A program made the translations under genes and the position numbers. The notes below the pieces were generated by a model, which did no database searches, was not told the origin of the DNA, and saw only the letters and a list, made by a program, of their open reading frames with translations. From Agrostemma githago (taxonomy: Eukaryota > Streptophyta > Magnoliopsida > Caryophyllales > Caryophyllaceae), in the NCBI GenBank assembly GCA_958450325.1, contig OY288247.1, forward strand, positions 60,825,701-60,889,700: a stretch of DNA of 64,000 nt. The letters run 5' to 3'. Below are positions 1 through 9,996 of this stretch, piece by piece. The stretch's first letter is position 1. Each line of letters starts with the position of its first letter.

Positions 1-855
1 ATGGGTGAACTAGGGTTCTTCCTGGGTCTACAAATCAAGCAGTCAAAAAGAGGAATAATTGTGCATCAACAGATGTATGTGAGTGAACTTCTTAAAAAAT
101 ACGGAATGGAAAAAGCAAAATCTGCTCCTACACCTATGGCTATCACTACTAAACTTAATAAAGACGAAGGAGGTAAGTCTGTGGACAACACGTATTACCG
201 AGGTATGATCGGATCTCTGCTGTATTTAACGGCCAGCCGACCCGACATCATGCACAGCGTATGTGTTTGCGCCCGTTTTCAGTCTGGCCCTAAAGAATCT
301 CATCTTACAACTGTCAAACGCATTTTGCGTTATCTAATTGGTACACAAAATCTTCAATTAATCTATCCTATGCATGATAACTTTGATCTAAAAGGTTATT
401 CAGATGCAGATCACGGAGGATGCTACATTGACAGAAAAATCACTTCAGGAACGGTAACATTCTTAGGATCATGTATTATATCATGGGGGTCTAAAAAACA
501 AGCAACAGTGGCACTTTCTTCCACTGAAAGTGAATACATTGCTGCATCTCTGGTATGTACTCAATTACTTTGGTTACAACAGCAGTTAAGGGATTATGGT
601 GTTAATATTAAAACCATACCTATCTTTTGTGATAATATTAGTACCATCGCCATCTCTAAAAATCCCGCTCATCACTCTCGTACAAAACATATTGACATCC
701 GACATCATTTTTTGAGAGACCATGTTGAAAAGGGTAATATCGACCTTGAATTTTGTCCCTCCGATTTACAAAAGGCTGACATTCTTACAAAACCGCTTCC
801 CAGGGAACGGTTCGAGGAATTACGGTTAGAACTTGGTTTGATAAAAGAAAACTGA
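1..855 (+). CDS. Ty1/copia polyprotein C-terminus: end of reverse transcriptase plus RNase H
   Basis: This is the last 284 codons of a copia polyprotein; the ATG at position 1 is internal, since the reading frame is open to the window edge. The N-terminal part (FLGLQI to about residue 110, with SRPDIM) is the end of the copia reverse transcriptase. RNase H follows: YSDADHGG near residue 132, SSTESEY near 173, CDN near 210, TKHIDIRHHF near 228. The end, ADILTKPL, is the usual copia terminus. The enzyme would copy element RNA to DNA and degrade the RNA strand in virus-like particles. No disabling mutation is seen. Confidence 0.95.
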   Translation: MGELGFFLGLQIKQSKRGIIVHQQMYVSELLKKYGMEKAKSAPTPMAITTKLNKDEGGKSVDNTYYRGMIGSLLYLTASRPDIMHSVCVCARFQSGPKESHLTTVKRILRYLIGTQNLQLIYPMHDNFDLKGYSDADHGGCYIDRKITSGTVTFLGSCIISWGSKKQATVALSSTESEYIAASLVCTQLLWLQQQLRDYGVNIKTIPIFCDNISTIAISKNPAHHSRTKHIDIRHHFLRDHVEKGNIDLEFCPSDLQKADILTKPLPRERFEELRLELGLIKEN

Positions 856-1406
856 AAACGTCATTAGGTGATTTTTTTTCCTATTTACTTGACGAAGACT
901 GGGGTGATGTTAGTCTGTGTCTATATTGCCTAGATTCATGTACAGGTTCGTATTTCATCTTGTGAATCTGCCTAAGATTTTGTTGTGCTCATTGATGCTA
1001 TGATATTTTCGGACATTATCTTATATACCATATGACATATAATTTTACTTCCTTATATTCAAGAAAAATCTTGAATATTCTGGGTAATTTTAAATTGAAA
1101 TTATTTCCTTTGTAAAATTATATCCCATACATTATTTATGGTATATTGTCTGTACAAAATATTTACTACAATATTCTTTCCGTACCTACTCCTATACAAA
1201 TACTTCATTTAATAGATAAAAATCTTCCAAATATTTTCTTCTTCCTAAAAATCCTCATCTCTTTATTCTTTCAATAATTCCCATCATTACACTTCTTTTA
1301 TTAACCCTCCTTTTTCACCCACTTTTACCCATCCACCATCATTACTCACACTTTTCACCCAACTTCTTCTCCATCTTCAAAATTTCCTTTCTTCTCAAAC
1401 TCTCGC
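856..1406 (+). other. Spacer between pol and the envelope-like ORF
   Basis: About 550 bases, AT-rich and without a convincing ORF. It becomes pyrimidine-rich toward its 3' end (about 1210-1400), ending just before the next start codon. That would suit a splice acceptor or internal leader for separate expression of the downstream ORF, but I see no clear donor-acceptor pair. Confidence 0.5.
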
Positions 1407-2927
1407 ATGGCACCAAAAAAGGCTGCATCTTTTATTCCTCACAAAAAGAACCTTCGTTCGACTAATAGAGACTTGACTCTGGATACTCGGGCTGCCGAAA
1501 CAGAGGAGCCGGGAGAAGTTGAAGTAATCCAGGAAGTTGTTGCAGTAGGTAAACGGAAGAGGTGCATGAAAGGAAAAATGCATGATGATGAAGAGAAAGG
1601 GGCCGTTATTGGAAAAGAAGTGATCTTGGCCGAAATCGAGAATGTCCGCATGACCAGACTTGAAAACGATCAGGTAAAGAAAATCCTAAACAACTCTTTC
1701 GTCTCTGGTCGTCAGTATTTGTCTGCTTGGTTTGACGAAAATCCTTGTGTCTCGCAACTCCGTGACCTACTAGCCCTACAAGAGTGGGAAAATCTTCTAG
1801 ATATGGGTCATCATGTTTACCCTGTTCAGATTGCTCAATTTTGGGCAACACTGAAAATAGAGAATAGGGTGTTATATGCAAACTTTGGTGACAAATACAT
1901 TAAAATATCAATGGAAGATTTTGGTGACATTCTAGGGGTACCGTGTGTGGGAGTAGAGATACATGCATGGGCTGGTTGGAGGGGTTTTAGTTCTGAAAAG
2001 ATCCTTGAAATCAAGAAAACCCTCGATCCTAAGGCCACGGAGATTCCGGTAATGTCTGGAGTAAATCTGAACCCCATTGCTAAGCTGGCTTTTAATACCT
2101 CGTACTCATCCTTGTTACCAAGAAAAACTGGGACCAATAAGTTACACATTCATGAAATAATCTTGCTTCACCACCTTCTTAAGGGATACAAAGTGAACCT
2201 CCTCTTTTTAATGATTAGCCACATAAAACATGTGCTGTCTGAGCTAAAATCATCACAAACAAATGGATCCATCCGCATTCCTTATGGGATGTGGATATCA
2301 AAGGCTCTTAAAATTAGGGGGGTTATAAGCAAGTCTGCTCTATTCGAAATTCCCTGTGATATCATGACCACGGCCTTTTTAAAACAAATGTCTGTCCTGG
2401 ATGAAAGTGGTAATCTTAAGGTCAAGGGTGAATATTCACCTATGGTTAAAGGGGAATGCTCGTCTATGGTACCTGGTAAAGGAAAAGAAGTGGTGACTAT
2501 GGTTCCTGAAAATTTCAGCAATGACATTCTCAGTAAATTGAATGAGATAGTTGCCCTGATCACAACCCAGCCTCCTCCACCTGAGGTTAATCCATCCTCA
2601 GACGCGCTTGCTCGTCTTGAACAAAAGGTGGATAATCTAACCTCAATCCTTACTGCATCTCAAACTGAGTTTGGTGCAGGGTTGGCTAAGCTGAAGGGTC
2701 ATATGTCCCATATTAGAGCTCGTGTACTAGTGATGGGGAATGACATTATCGGGTTCAAGAAAGCAGGTCATGAGATTGGGGAGGGAATTAATGATGCCGT
2801 CGATGAAGTGAAGTTTGCAAACAGGACATTACTTGCAAGGCATGACACTGTCATGGATAGGCTTTGTCAGATTTATGAAGCAACTTGCCAAGCGGTGCAC
2901 CATCTGCGAGGACAGAACCGGGGATAA
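1407..2927 (+). CDS. Sirevirus envelope-like (extra) protein
   Basis: An uninterrupted 506-codon ORF beginning at MAPKKA. Its place between copia pol and the 3' LTR is that of the Sirevirus envelope-like ORF. The N-terminus is basic. Residues about 95-320 look like the putative plant transposon domain often found in such ORFs (an FGDILGVP stretch, then a Leu/Ile-rich helical stretch with LHIHEI). The C-terminal third has a Pro cluster followed by heptad-like coiled-coil sequence. I see no signal peptide or clear transmembrane anchor, so true envelope function is doubtful; a structural or DNA-binding role is equally possible. It is intact and follows pol by 551 bases. Confidence 0.75.
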   Translation: MAPKKAASFIPHKKNLRSTNRDLTLDTRAAETEEPGEVEVIQEVVAVGKRKRCMKGKMHDDEEKGAVIGKEVILAEIENVRMTRLENDQVKKILNNSFVSGRQYLSAWFDENPCVSQLRDLLALQEWENLLDMGHHVYPVQIAQFWATLKIENRVLYANFGDKYIKISMEDFGDILGVPCVGVEIHAWAGWRGFSSEKILEIKKTLDPKATEIPVMSGVNLNPIAKLAFNTSYSSLLPRKTGTNKLHIHEIILLHHLLKGYKVNLLFLMISHIKHVLSELKSSQTNGSIRIPYGMWISKALKIRGVISKSALFEIPCDIMTTAFLKQMSVLDESGNLKVKGEYSPMVKGECSSMVPGKGKEVVTMVPENFSNDILSKLNEIVALITTQPPPPEVNPSSDALARLEQKVDNLTSILTASQTEFGAGLAKLKGHMSHIRARVLVMGNDIIGFKKAGHEIGEGINDAVDEVKFANRTLLARHDTVMDRLCQIYEATCQAVHHLRGQNRG

Positions 2928-3325
2928 AGAGTCACTTCTCTAGCAGCCTTTATCTCATCCTTAAATAAAATCAGCTCATAGTATAGATGTAGAGTCTGTT
3001 CTCAAATGATTGACTATATCTTTTGTCTAATGTCCAGATACTCTTATCATCTTGGTTGATGTATGTCTGACACATATCTTTCTGGTTATTTACATTAACC
3101 TTGCTTATCTGTTATGCTTTCTTGTGTGATTTTTTCCCAGCTGATCGACCCTTTTCGATGATGTCAAGAGGGGGAAAGGGGTTTACCTACGACTAATTAA
3201 GTCTTTGTTTTAGAAAACCATGTTTAGCCAAGGATTCTTGTCTACCTCTTGGGTTTGGTCGAGTATGCTGTCACGTCACTTAGAAACACATTAAGAAAAC
3301 TTGACATAATGAAAAAGGGGGAAAT
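2928..3325 (+). promoter_or_regulatory. 3' untranslated region with polypurine tract
   Basis: About 400 non-coding bases between the envelope-like ORF and the LTR. It ends in the polypurine tract at 3312-3325 (AAAAAGGGGGAAATT), directly against the LTR start. That tract is the primer for plus-strand DNA synthesis and fixes the LTR boundary. A second purine run, AGAGGGGGAAAGGGG, lies near 3168-3182. Confidence 0.8.
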
Positions 3326-3873
3326 TGTTGAACCTTGGGTTGAATGCCTTATATGTTTTGATTATATCAATGCTCTAATTGTTTCAGAGTAATGTGATCA
3401 TTGTGGAAGATCAGGTGGTTTATTACAGGAATAAGAGGAGCAAAAACTCAAGAAAGCACCCGGACAAAAAGTTCAAGGAAGGACGGCGGCATAGGATCAT
3501 AAATGTAAAGAGAAAGAAGAAATTGTATGACAAGGATAGTATAACCTTGAACAAGGTTATAGTAACCTTAGTAAACAACCACACACAATCCGCCAAGATC
3601 TAAATCTGAAATAGTTTTTTTTGTTATCTCGAAATCTTTGGTCGGTTGAATGAAGATAGGTCAAAGAAGGAAGTTATCTATCAAGAGAATAATAGTTTTC
3701 AAAATAAATGATTATCAAAATATTTTGATCTCTCAAAGATATTAGATAATCATTAACAAAGGAAACTAAATATATTATCTTGATTGATTGTTCACCTACC
3801 ATATCTTCATTATGAGAGGAAGTACATCAATTAAGGTGATCTCATTTCCCTTGTTAAAGAGGATGGGTTCACC

Positions 3874-3880
3874 TATAAAT
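3874..3880 (+). promoter_or_regulatory. TATA box of the Sirevirus LTR
   Basis: TATAAAT in the context CACCTATAAATACCATG, 549 bases into the LTR. It is the only strong TATA motif in a plausible U3 position and implies that the hairpin array about 270 bases downstream is transcribed. Confidence 0.65.
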
Positions 3881-4143
3881 ACCATGTTCTTCCTCACTAT
3901 TATACACGACTTTGATACACATTTTTCTCTTTGCAAAAACAAAATCACATTTCTTTTCAAAAGGCTTTTTGCAATACTTTTCGGTTTAAATCTTGGCTAT
4001 ATAAAATTGTGTTTTAATTGTTTACGCTTGGAAATCATATAGTTTCATTATTCTCTCTAGACAATTGAAGTGTATTCATAGCTAGAGAAATTTTGTAAAC
4101 TTGAATAGTATAGATACACGAGTCGAGTAGTGGTTACTCAATC

Positions 4144-4310
4144 GAACGACATATATCGTTCTCACCTTGAACGCTTCACATCGTTCAAAAACCGAGGGCT
4201 TCACATCCCTCACACCGAAGGCTTAACATCCTTCATTGTCATGGGCTTAACATCCCACACACCGAGTGCTTCACATCACTCACACCATCACGATTAGAGT
4301 TAATCGTGAT
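4144..4310 (+). repeat. Array of seven hairpins with covarying stems in the Sirevirus LTR
   Basis: Six consecutive inverted repeats have 8-nt loops. Stems by position: GAACG/CGTTC (4144-4161), TTGAACG/CGTTCAA (4167-4188), GAGGG/CCCTC (4194-4211), GAAGG/CCTTC (4217-4234), TGGG/CCCA (4242-4257) and GAGTG/CACTC (4264-4281). Five of the loops read CTTCACAT or CTTAACAT. A seventh, ATCACGATTA/TAATCGTGAT with loop GAGT, follows at 4287-4310. Stems change on both sides together while the loop is kept, which points to selection on the inverted repeat rather than simple tandem copying. The array lies downstream of the TATA box, so it would be in the RNA leader. Confidence 0.9.
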
Positions 4311-4783
4311 CGTCTTATTTGTAAGGTAATCCGGAGAAGGTACACTTATAAATAAAGACACCGGTGGACGTAGGCTTTTCAATTGGGCCGAACCACGTTA
4401 AAACTGCTCGTGTTATTTACTTTACGTTTTATCGTGCTTTGCTATTTCTTATACTTATACTTTTTAGTAGTAAGTATAGTAGCAAACATTTTTGTACTTC
4501 ATTTTATTTAGCCATTCAACTAACGCAATATTACACTATATCTTTCCTAATAAGATTTTGTTGTAATATATCGTTTAAAATTTTAAAAGTACCTAAATAC
4601 TCTATTCACCTCCCCCCTCTAGAGTATTTCCTAGTATCGCTAGACTCTACACCTGTTCCTGGGCAAAGACTCAAGTAGAAGGTGAGTCTCCTAGCACCAA
4701 GTGGTACTAGGGTAGAGAAAAAAAATAAAAATGAAAGCAAAAACTAAACACAAATAGACAAAAACTCGATCAACTAATCGTCG

Positions 4784-4801
4784 TCCCCGGAAACGGCGCC
4801 A
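4784..4801 (-). promoter_or_regulatory. Primer-binding site (tRNA-Asp type) on the minus strand
   Basis: The minus strand reads TGGCGCCGTTTCCGGGGA, differing by one base from the tRNA-Asp-complementary site used by Athila-type elements (the intact form occurs at 46338). It lies 3 bases from the LTR terminus at 4805, as expected for priming of minus-strand DNA. Confidence 0.8.
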
Positions 4802-5656
4802 TTTTGATTCGCGGGCGTCGCAACCCGCACGATCAAACAGTAATTTTAACACCGACTAACTTAACTAATGTAGTAGTGGTATGTCGGGATCGATCCAAGG
4901 GACGGTCTTCGTAAAGTCGGTCGAATAAAAGTCTAAAACGTTTGGGTTCTAAGGGGGGTTTGAGGTAATTAAACTAGACTAAGGTGGTCGGTCTAATAGC
5001 TAGAAAGAAAGTCAATATAGGAAAAGTGTTAGGGGGAGATGGGGAATCGGAAACGAGACACAAAAACAAGGAATCAAGCAAACAATACACAATTTATAAG
5101 GGATGGGTCACCTTTCGGTCTCTACACCCGACCTCACTAAGACTCGCTTTCGCGACGAAGAAGCTAGGTCACTAAGTCGGAATTACCCAAGCCTCGAGTT
5201 TCCCCATATTGACGAGGGAGAATACGAGTCAACTAAATTGATCAAGTAAAGTCAACAAGCAAACAACAATTCCAAAATAGACAAATCAACCCAGTGCATT
5301 TGTAGACACCCACATTTGGCTTTTAGGTGTCTATAGCAGTTTCCAAAAAACACCTGATGATGATCGGACGCAAACATGCTTCTACGCGCTCGGATATGGG
5401 CTCGAAACCGTTATTTTCTGGCTTGGTTTTTTACGGAGTACAAATCTCACAAAACTGACCTCAAATTCAGGCCCAGTGTATCGTTTCCAATCAAATAAGA
5501 CTAATTTGGGTCAAAACCGACACCGGAAATAAAACTGTCTTTTAGCGACCGGGTCAAACCCCGATCAAAGCCTTTTCCGAGTCACAAAAATAGACATACA
5601 AATACCAAGAGTCCAACTCAAAGTCAAAAATTCGGACCCCTTCGCTCCAGCTGACC

Positions 5657-5739
5657 CACTCGATCGAGTGTCAGCCCACTCGACCGAGTGGGCCCTCAAC
5701 AGGCCCGTGTGCGTCTGCTTTGGGCCACTCGATCGGGTA
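5657..5739 (+). repeat. Promoter-proximal palindrome cluster, ACTCGRYCGAGT type
   Basis: Three near-palindromes in 83 bp: CACTCGATCGAGTG (5657-5670), CACTCGACCGAGTG (5677-5690) and CACTCGATCGGGTA (5726-5739). The cluster ends 28 bp before the TATA box at 5767, a usual place for activator binding sites. Confidence 0.85.
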
Positions 5740-6971
5740 GCCCTAATTCGGGTGATGGAGCATGCCTATATATACACCTCCTTTGCAACCCTTTCACAAG
5801 ACTTTTTTTTACCTACAACATTCAAAAACCATAATCACTCATCTTCAACTTACAACCCAAGCAACTTACAAACCCTAAACCACCATAACTCAATTTACAT
5901 AGATCTCGAACTCCCGTGCCTAGGCCACAACTAGACGAGTCATATCCGAGAATATGAAACATGTAGGTTGAGGGTGCAACAATCCCGATTTCTTCTCTCT
6001 CCTCCTCTTCCCTTTTCTCGCGTCGTTTGTCGGTCCATCGTCGTCGTCGTTTTCTTTTATTTATTTTATCGTTTCAAATACCGCTAATATCACTAATATT
6101 AAGACATTAAATTACTCGCTAATTCGTGTCGAGCGTAAAGGATGACGGGATAAGGAAATCCGAATATACAAGGGTGGTTCACCCGACGATGTGTTCGGTC
6201 GCTTATCCCGACACCCCGAACGCTTGATTGTTGAAGCGAGTCAACGTCAACAATAGCATTTTTTTATTTCATCATCATCATTATTATCGCATATTTATCG
6301 ATTTTCAAAAACTATTTCGAATGAACACGTTTAAAGGCGATATTAGCATAAGACCCTTTTAAACCTTTTACGAGTTGTAACAGTGGTGGAGCCCCGCCCT
6401 AAACACTCAAAGGCATGATGGGATCGCAATATTCCCTTTAAACGCGCCCGATTCCTTTTTTATGAGTCAAAACCCGTTGATGCGGATGCGACATCACAAG
6501 ATCCGCAAGGATTCGTTACGATGTCGGGATGCGAAGGGAATCAAGTCGAGTCCTTTTAGTTCAAGCAAATATAAAGTGTCAATCTATTAGATTCGGTACC
6601 AACTCAATAGTTGGATGTCGAATTTAAACGATTTAGTCAATAAATCCAACTAATGCGAAATCGTTGATGCTAAAAATAGTTGTCACATAATTCGAAAGAA
6701 TTAATTACGACACTATAAACGCGGAGATAATCTATTTCGTTTTAGTTGATTTTAAACGATTTACAAACTTATTTTTTCTAGATTTCGCTCTGAATATTTG
6801 ATATCGATTCAATAATCGAATATCGAATTCAATGAGTATTGCAGTCCGAATCGAGCATAAATCCCATAATATTTATGCCTGACTCAACAAAATTATCGAT
6901 TTACCGAAATCAAAAAAGCAATTTCGAAATCTATAATAAATTGCGAAACGAACTATAGTTCGTACAAGGAG

Positions 6972-7192
6972 CACTCGATCGAGTGCCTAGCCCACCCGAT
7001 CGAGTGGCACCCCAAAACTGTGGCAGAATGGCTTTTTGAGGACCACTCGGTCGAGTCACTCAATGACTCGGTCGAGTGGCGACCTACTCGGTCGAGTCTC
7101 TTAGCGACTCGGTCGAGTACCCCCTCAAATTTTGGGCAGAATACTTTTTTCGAGACCACTCGGTCGAGTCCCGCAATGACTCGGTCAAGTGG
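6972..7192 (+). repeat. Downstream palindrome cluster, ACTCGRYCGAGT type
   Basis: Eight copies of the 14-mer at 6972, 6993, 7044, 7065, 7085, 7106, 7157 and 7179, mostly in pairs spaced about 21 bp. Outer bases vary (CACTCG...CGAGTG, GACTCG...CGAGTG, TACTCG...CGAGTC), the CGRYCG core does not except for one CGGTCA. It lies about 1.2 kb downstream of the TATA, in the transcribed part. Confidence 0.85.
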
Positions 7193-7985
7193 CCTTTATC
7201 ACGTCAAAACGTGAGCCCTAAACATATTTCGAGCCTTGTCAAATATTCTTATGACTTCGGTCAACGCGTGTCAAATCAATCACGCGTCATGCTACCTTTT
7301 TAAAACTCATGCATCATGTCATTTACGTTATTCTATATCATTCCATACTATTTACGAACCGTTATTATCGTTGTCATCGTTACTAACACGTTTGTTTCTA
7401 TCTTTGTCTTTTATTCCCGTTGTTTATTTTACTGTACTAAAATGAACTCGCATACTAAATACAACTTTGACGTTAAATTTAGATGCATTAAATCGACTTA
7501 GCAACTCATTCAAATTCTCGCATGTTTAGGCAAAACGTTGTTTGCATATCATTCTCATCGTATTACTAACGCTCATATTAAAACATCAAACGATATCTTT
7601 GTAAAGGCCGCTATGTGCGGGCGGGGTTGGGTGTTCTTTGTGAACTTCTTAACACGTACCCTCACCCCTTACTCAGAACCTCGGTTTCCGGATGCCCGAA
7701 ACCGTTGGCGCACGAGAGTCATTCAATACGCGGTATCCGATAGTGTCGGTATCAGTATCAAATGCAAAGGGACGAGCCCAACAAACTTTGACATCCGAAT
7801 GGGCCATACTTTGTGCATGGCCCACTAAGATATAGAGTGGGTTCGAACGGGTCCGAACTCCCACAAAGTTCGGTGGCGACTCCACTTCGATTTAAATTTC
7901 AATTCGACCCATCTCATATGGAGATTCATTCGCCTCCCCAAACCCGTGCGTGGCCGCGTCGGGGTGGACCTATGTCATGTCCACA

Positions 7986-8808
7986 GCATTTAATGACAAG
8001 AATCCTTAATTTATGTTGCCAAAATCCATCCTCCCCTAACCCCTAACAAAGATCTACTCACTAATCATGGTAAAACTAACAAGAATAACTAACAAAGGAA
8101 TTAGGCAAAAACAATCCATACTAACAAAAAGAAGGGAAATTAATCTAACACAAGTGAGAGAAAAAATAAAACCAAGAACAATAACTACTAGGAAAAACAA
8201 TAACAAAGCAAGAAAAACAATAAACTAGGGGAAAAACTAGAGAAGAAACTAATTATTGAGGAGAGATAGGAAAAGAAAGTACCAACAATGGAGGAAAAAC
8301 CCAATAAAGAAGATAAAGATTAACATAAAAAGATGAAGCTTCAAGAAATAATACAAAGATCTTGTCACCAAATCCTTGCAAAACCCTTAAATGTTCAAAG
8401 TAAAACTCAAATCTTCAACAAAGATAGAAGCTTGATTGTAGAAATATAGAGTAGATTAATCTAAAACTAAGGAAACTTTCTAGATCTATGGAGTTTTCTA
8501 TGTAAACTACTACTACTACTACTACTACTATGGAGATCTACTAAACTATCTTACCCTAAGGAGTCACACTTAAGGCACAAAAATGAAATGAAAACTTAAG
8601 GTTACTATATATACTAAGCCTTTAATGGGTCACACAATCTTAAAGCCCATAATCCAATCCTTGTCCATTAGTGAGACTTCTACTCTTTGAGTGAGACTTT
8701 GTCCTTTGCGTCTTCATAGGGTGAAGTTTTGCCCTGCGAATTCTCTCCAATATGGCCGAAATATAACTTCCCAACTTCCCAATCCACCACCAAGTCCCTT
8801 GATCCACA
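7986..8808 (-). other. Remainder of the minus-strand Athila-like LTR
   Basis: No coding capacity. It includes an (ACT)n run near 8508-8530, a minus-strand TATA at about 8605-8612, and at 8757-8808 a block matching the fold-back transposon ends near 12740-12830 at roughly 80% identity. Confidence 0.5.
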
Positions 8809-8833
8809 AATATATATATATATATATATATAT

Positions 8834-9395
8834 GGGATTTTCTACGCGATACCCCTATATTTTTCACTTTTCTACATCGTACCCCTACCTTTTCTATGTC
8901 TATACATGGTACCCTTTAAGTTTACTTTTAATTTAACTAGCGCCCCAAATGTTTTTTTCCATCAAGTTTAGTCATTAGATTATGTTTTTAGCTTAGGATT
9001 AAGACTTCAATATCATTTAACTTAGATAATTAACGAGTAATTGAGCTTAATTTAAGTGTTATCATTTGATTTGACAATATAACGTTAAAAATATAACCCG
9101 TTTAGATCCGGAGTATAACTGCAAACACGTACAAAATAGTTAGTTTAAGTTCAATTATCGGTTAATTAGGTATGTTAAATGACGTTTAACTTTTAATTTT
9201 GAACGTAAAAAAAAGTAATTTGTTGCCAAAACTTGACGGGAAAAAAAGTTTAGGGACACCAATAAAGATAATAATAAAGTTTAGGGGTACCAAAGAAACT
9301 TTTAGTAAAGTACAAGGGTACCTTGTATACACGTAAAAATGGTAGGGGTACAAGGTAGAAAGGTAAAAGTTCAGGGGTACCACGTAGAAAATCCC
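8834..9395. mobile_element. Mutator-like MITE with ~85-bp terminal inverted repeats
   Basis: A 562-bp element starting GGGATTTTCTACGCGATACC and ending with the inverse of GGGATTTTCTACGTGGTACC. The two ends are similar for about 85 bp, with GTACCCCT repeated within each. It has no ORF. It is embedded in a (TA)n tract, so the target duplication cannot be fixed. It resembles the MITE at 11572 in having GGG...CCC ends and internal GTACCCC blocks, hence the Mutator-like assignment. Confidence 0.75.
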
Positions 9396-9996
9396 TATAT
9401 TATATATATATATATAGAGAGAGAGAGAGGGGGGGGGATCAAGGAAGTTATTAACTTCCTAAGAGTCTCTTACTGTTAATCCTAACCTTCCATCCATCTT
9501 ATGATGGATGGATGGGGTTCAATTATAAAAAGGGGGGGGACTGACATTGTACAGCAAACATCCTCTCACCCAAATCAATCACTCTTCCCTCCTTTACTCT
9601 CCCGCCTATTACTCTTCTCAATACCCTTCTTTTCAATTCATTTTCTCAATTCAATTCATCTCTCTCTAACAAACCCCATCAAATAAGCTCCTTTAATAAC
9701 TCCGACCATACTCCGTTTTTAACACAACATAGGTATGTTTATGCATAAACTTCGATTAAACTTCGATCATCTTCATCTTCATTCTTCTTTTATTTTTCAT
9801 ACCTTTTTTTTGTATTTATAAAATTATTCATCTTCATTATTCACAAAAAAAAGAACAACTTCATCTTTTGAAGATGAAGTTGTTCTTTTTTTGTGGGATG
9901 AATGAAGCTTGAAGATGGAGATGTTGAAGATGAAGATGAAGATGAACAAGTCATTTAGTGCGTAATGTTCTTGCAGAATTGCAATGTCACACACTT

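Larger units (their letters stand above)
1..4651 (+). mobile_element. Sirevirus-type Ty1/copia retrotransposon, 3' part
   Basis: Only the 3' end of the element is in the window: the end of pol, an envelope-like ORF, a polypurine tract and a 3' LTR. A second ORF between pol and the 3' LTR in a Ty1/copia element is characteristic of the Sirevirus lineage. The 5' LTR, primer site, gag and most of pol lie left of position 1, so age and target duplication cannot be judged. The visible coding parts have no stop codon or frameshift, so the copy looks recent. Confidence 0.85.
3326..4651 (+). repeat. 3' LTR of the Sirevirus
   Basis: Starts TGTTGAACC right after the polypurine tract and ends at TCTACA, giving TG...CA ends and 1326 bp. 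It has a TATAAAT box at 3874-3880, so transcription would start near 3905, and a hairpin array at 4144-4310 in the transcribed part. The 3' boundary is inferred from the CA end and the switch to unrelated sequence; the paired LTR is outside the window. Confidence 0.75.
5301..7985 (+). mobile_element. Solo LTR of a Tat/Ogre-like element with intact target duplication
   Basis: A 2685-bp LTR running from TGTAGACACCC to CATGTCCACA, flanked by perfect 5-bp GCATT copies (5296-5300 and 7986-7990). Its ends and many internal blocks match the LTRs of the full element at 29207-44329. There is no internal sequence, so it is a product of LTR-LTR recombination. TATA is at 5767-5774. Two clusters of CACTCGRYCGAGTG palindromes are present. 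It sits inside the minus-strand Athila-like LTR. Confidence 0.9.
4652..8808 (-). mobile_element. Minus-strand Athila-like element, 5' end (leader, primer site and LTR), interrupted
   Basis: Read on the minus strand this is an LTR (about 8808 down to 4805), a primer site (4801-4784) and the start of the internal region (4783-4652). The Sirevirus ends abruptly at 4651, apparently having inserted here. The LTR has a minus-strand TATA (TATATATA, 4605-4612 offset into 8605-8612) and is split by a solo LTR at 5301-7985. Without the insert it is about 1.3 kb, usual for this group. The upper boundary near 8808 is uncertain because the last ~50 bases also resemble the ends of the nearby fold-back transposon. 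Confidence 0.6.

Noticed and set aside
4144..4310. CRISPR-like regular repeats
   Set aside because: The repeated part is a short loop with variable self-complementary stems, in a plant LTR; there are no spacers or cas genes.
3379..4678. Small ORFs in the Sirevirus LTR
   Set aside because: They lie in LTR sequence with TATA box and hairpins and have no coding features.
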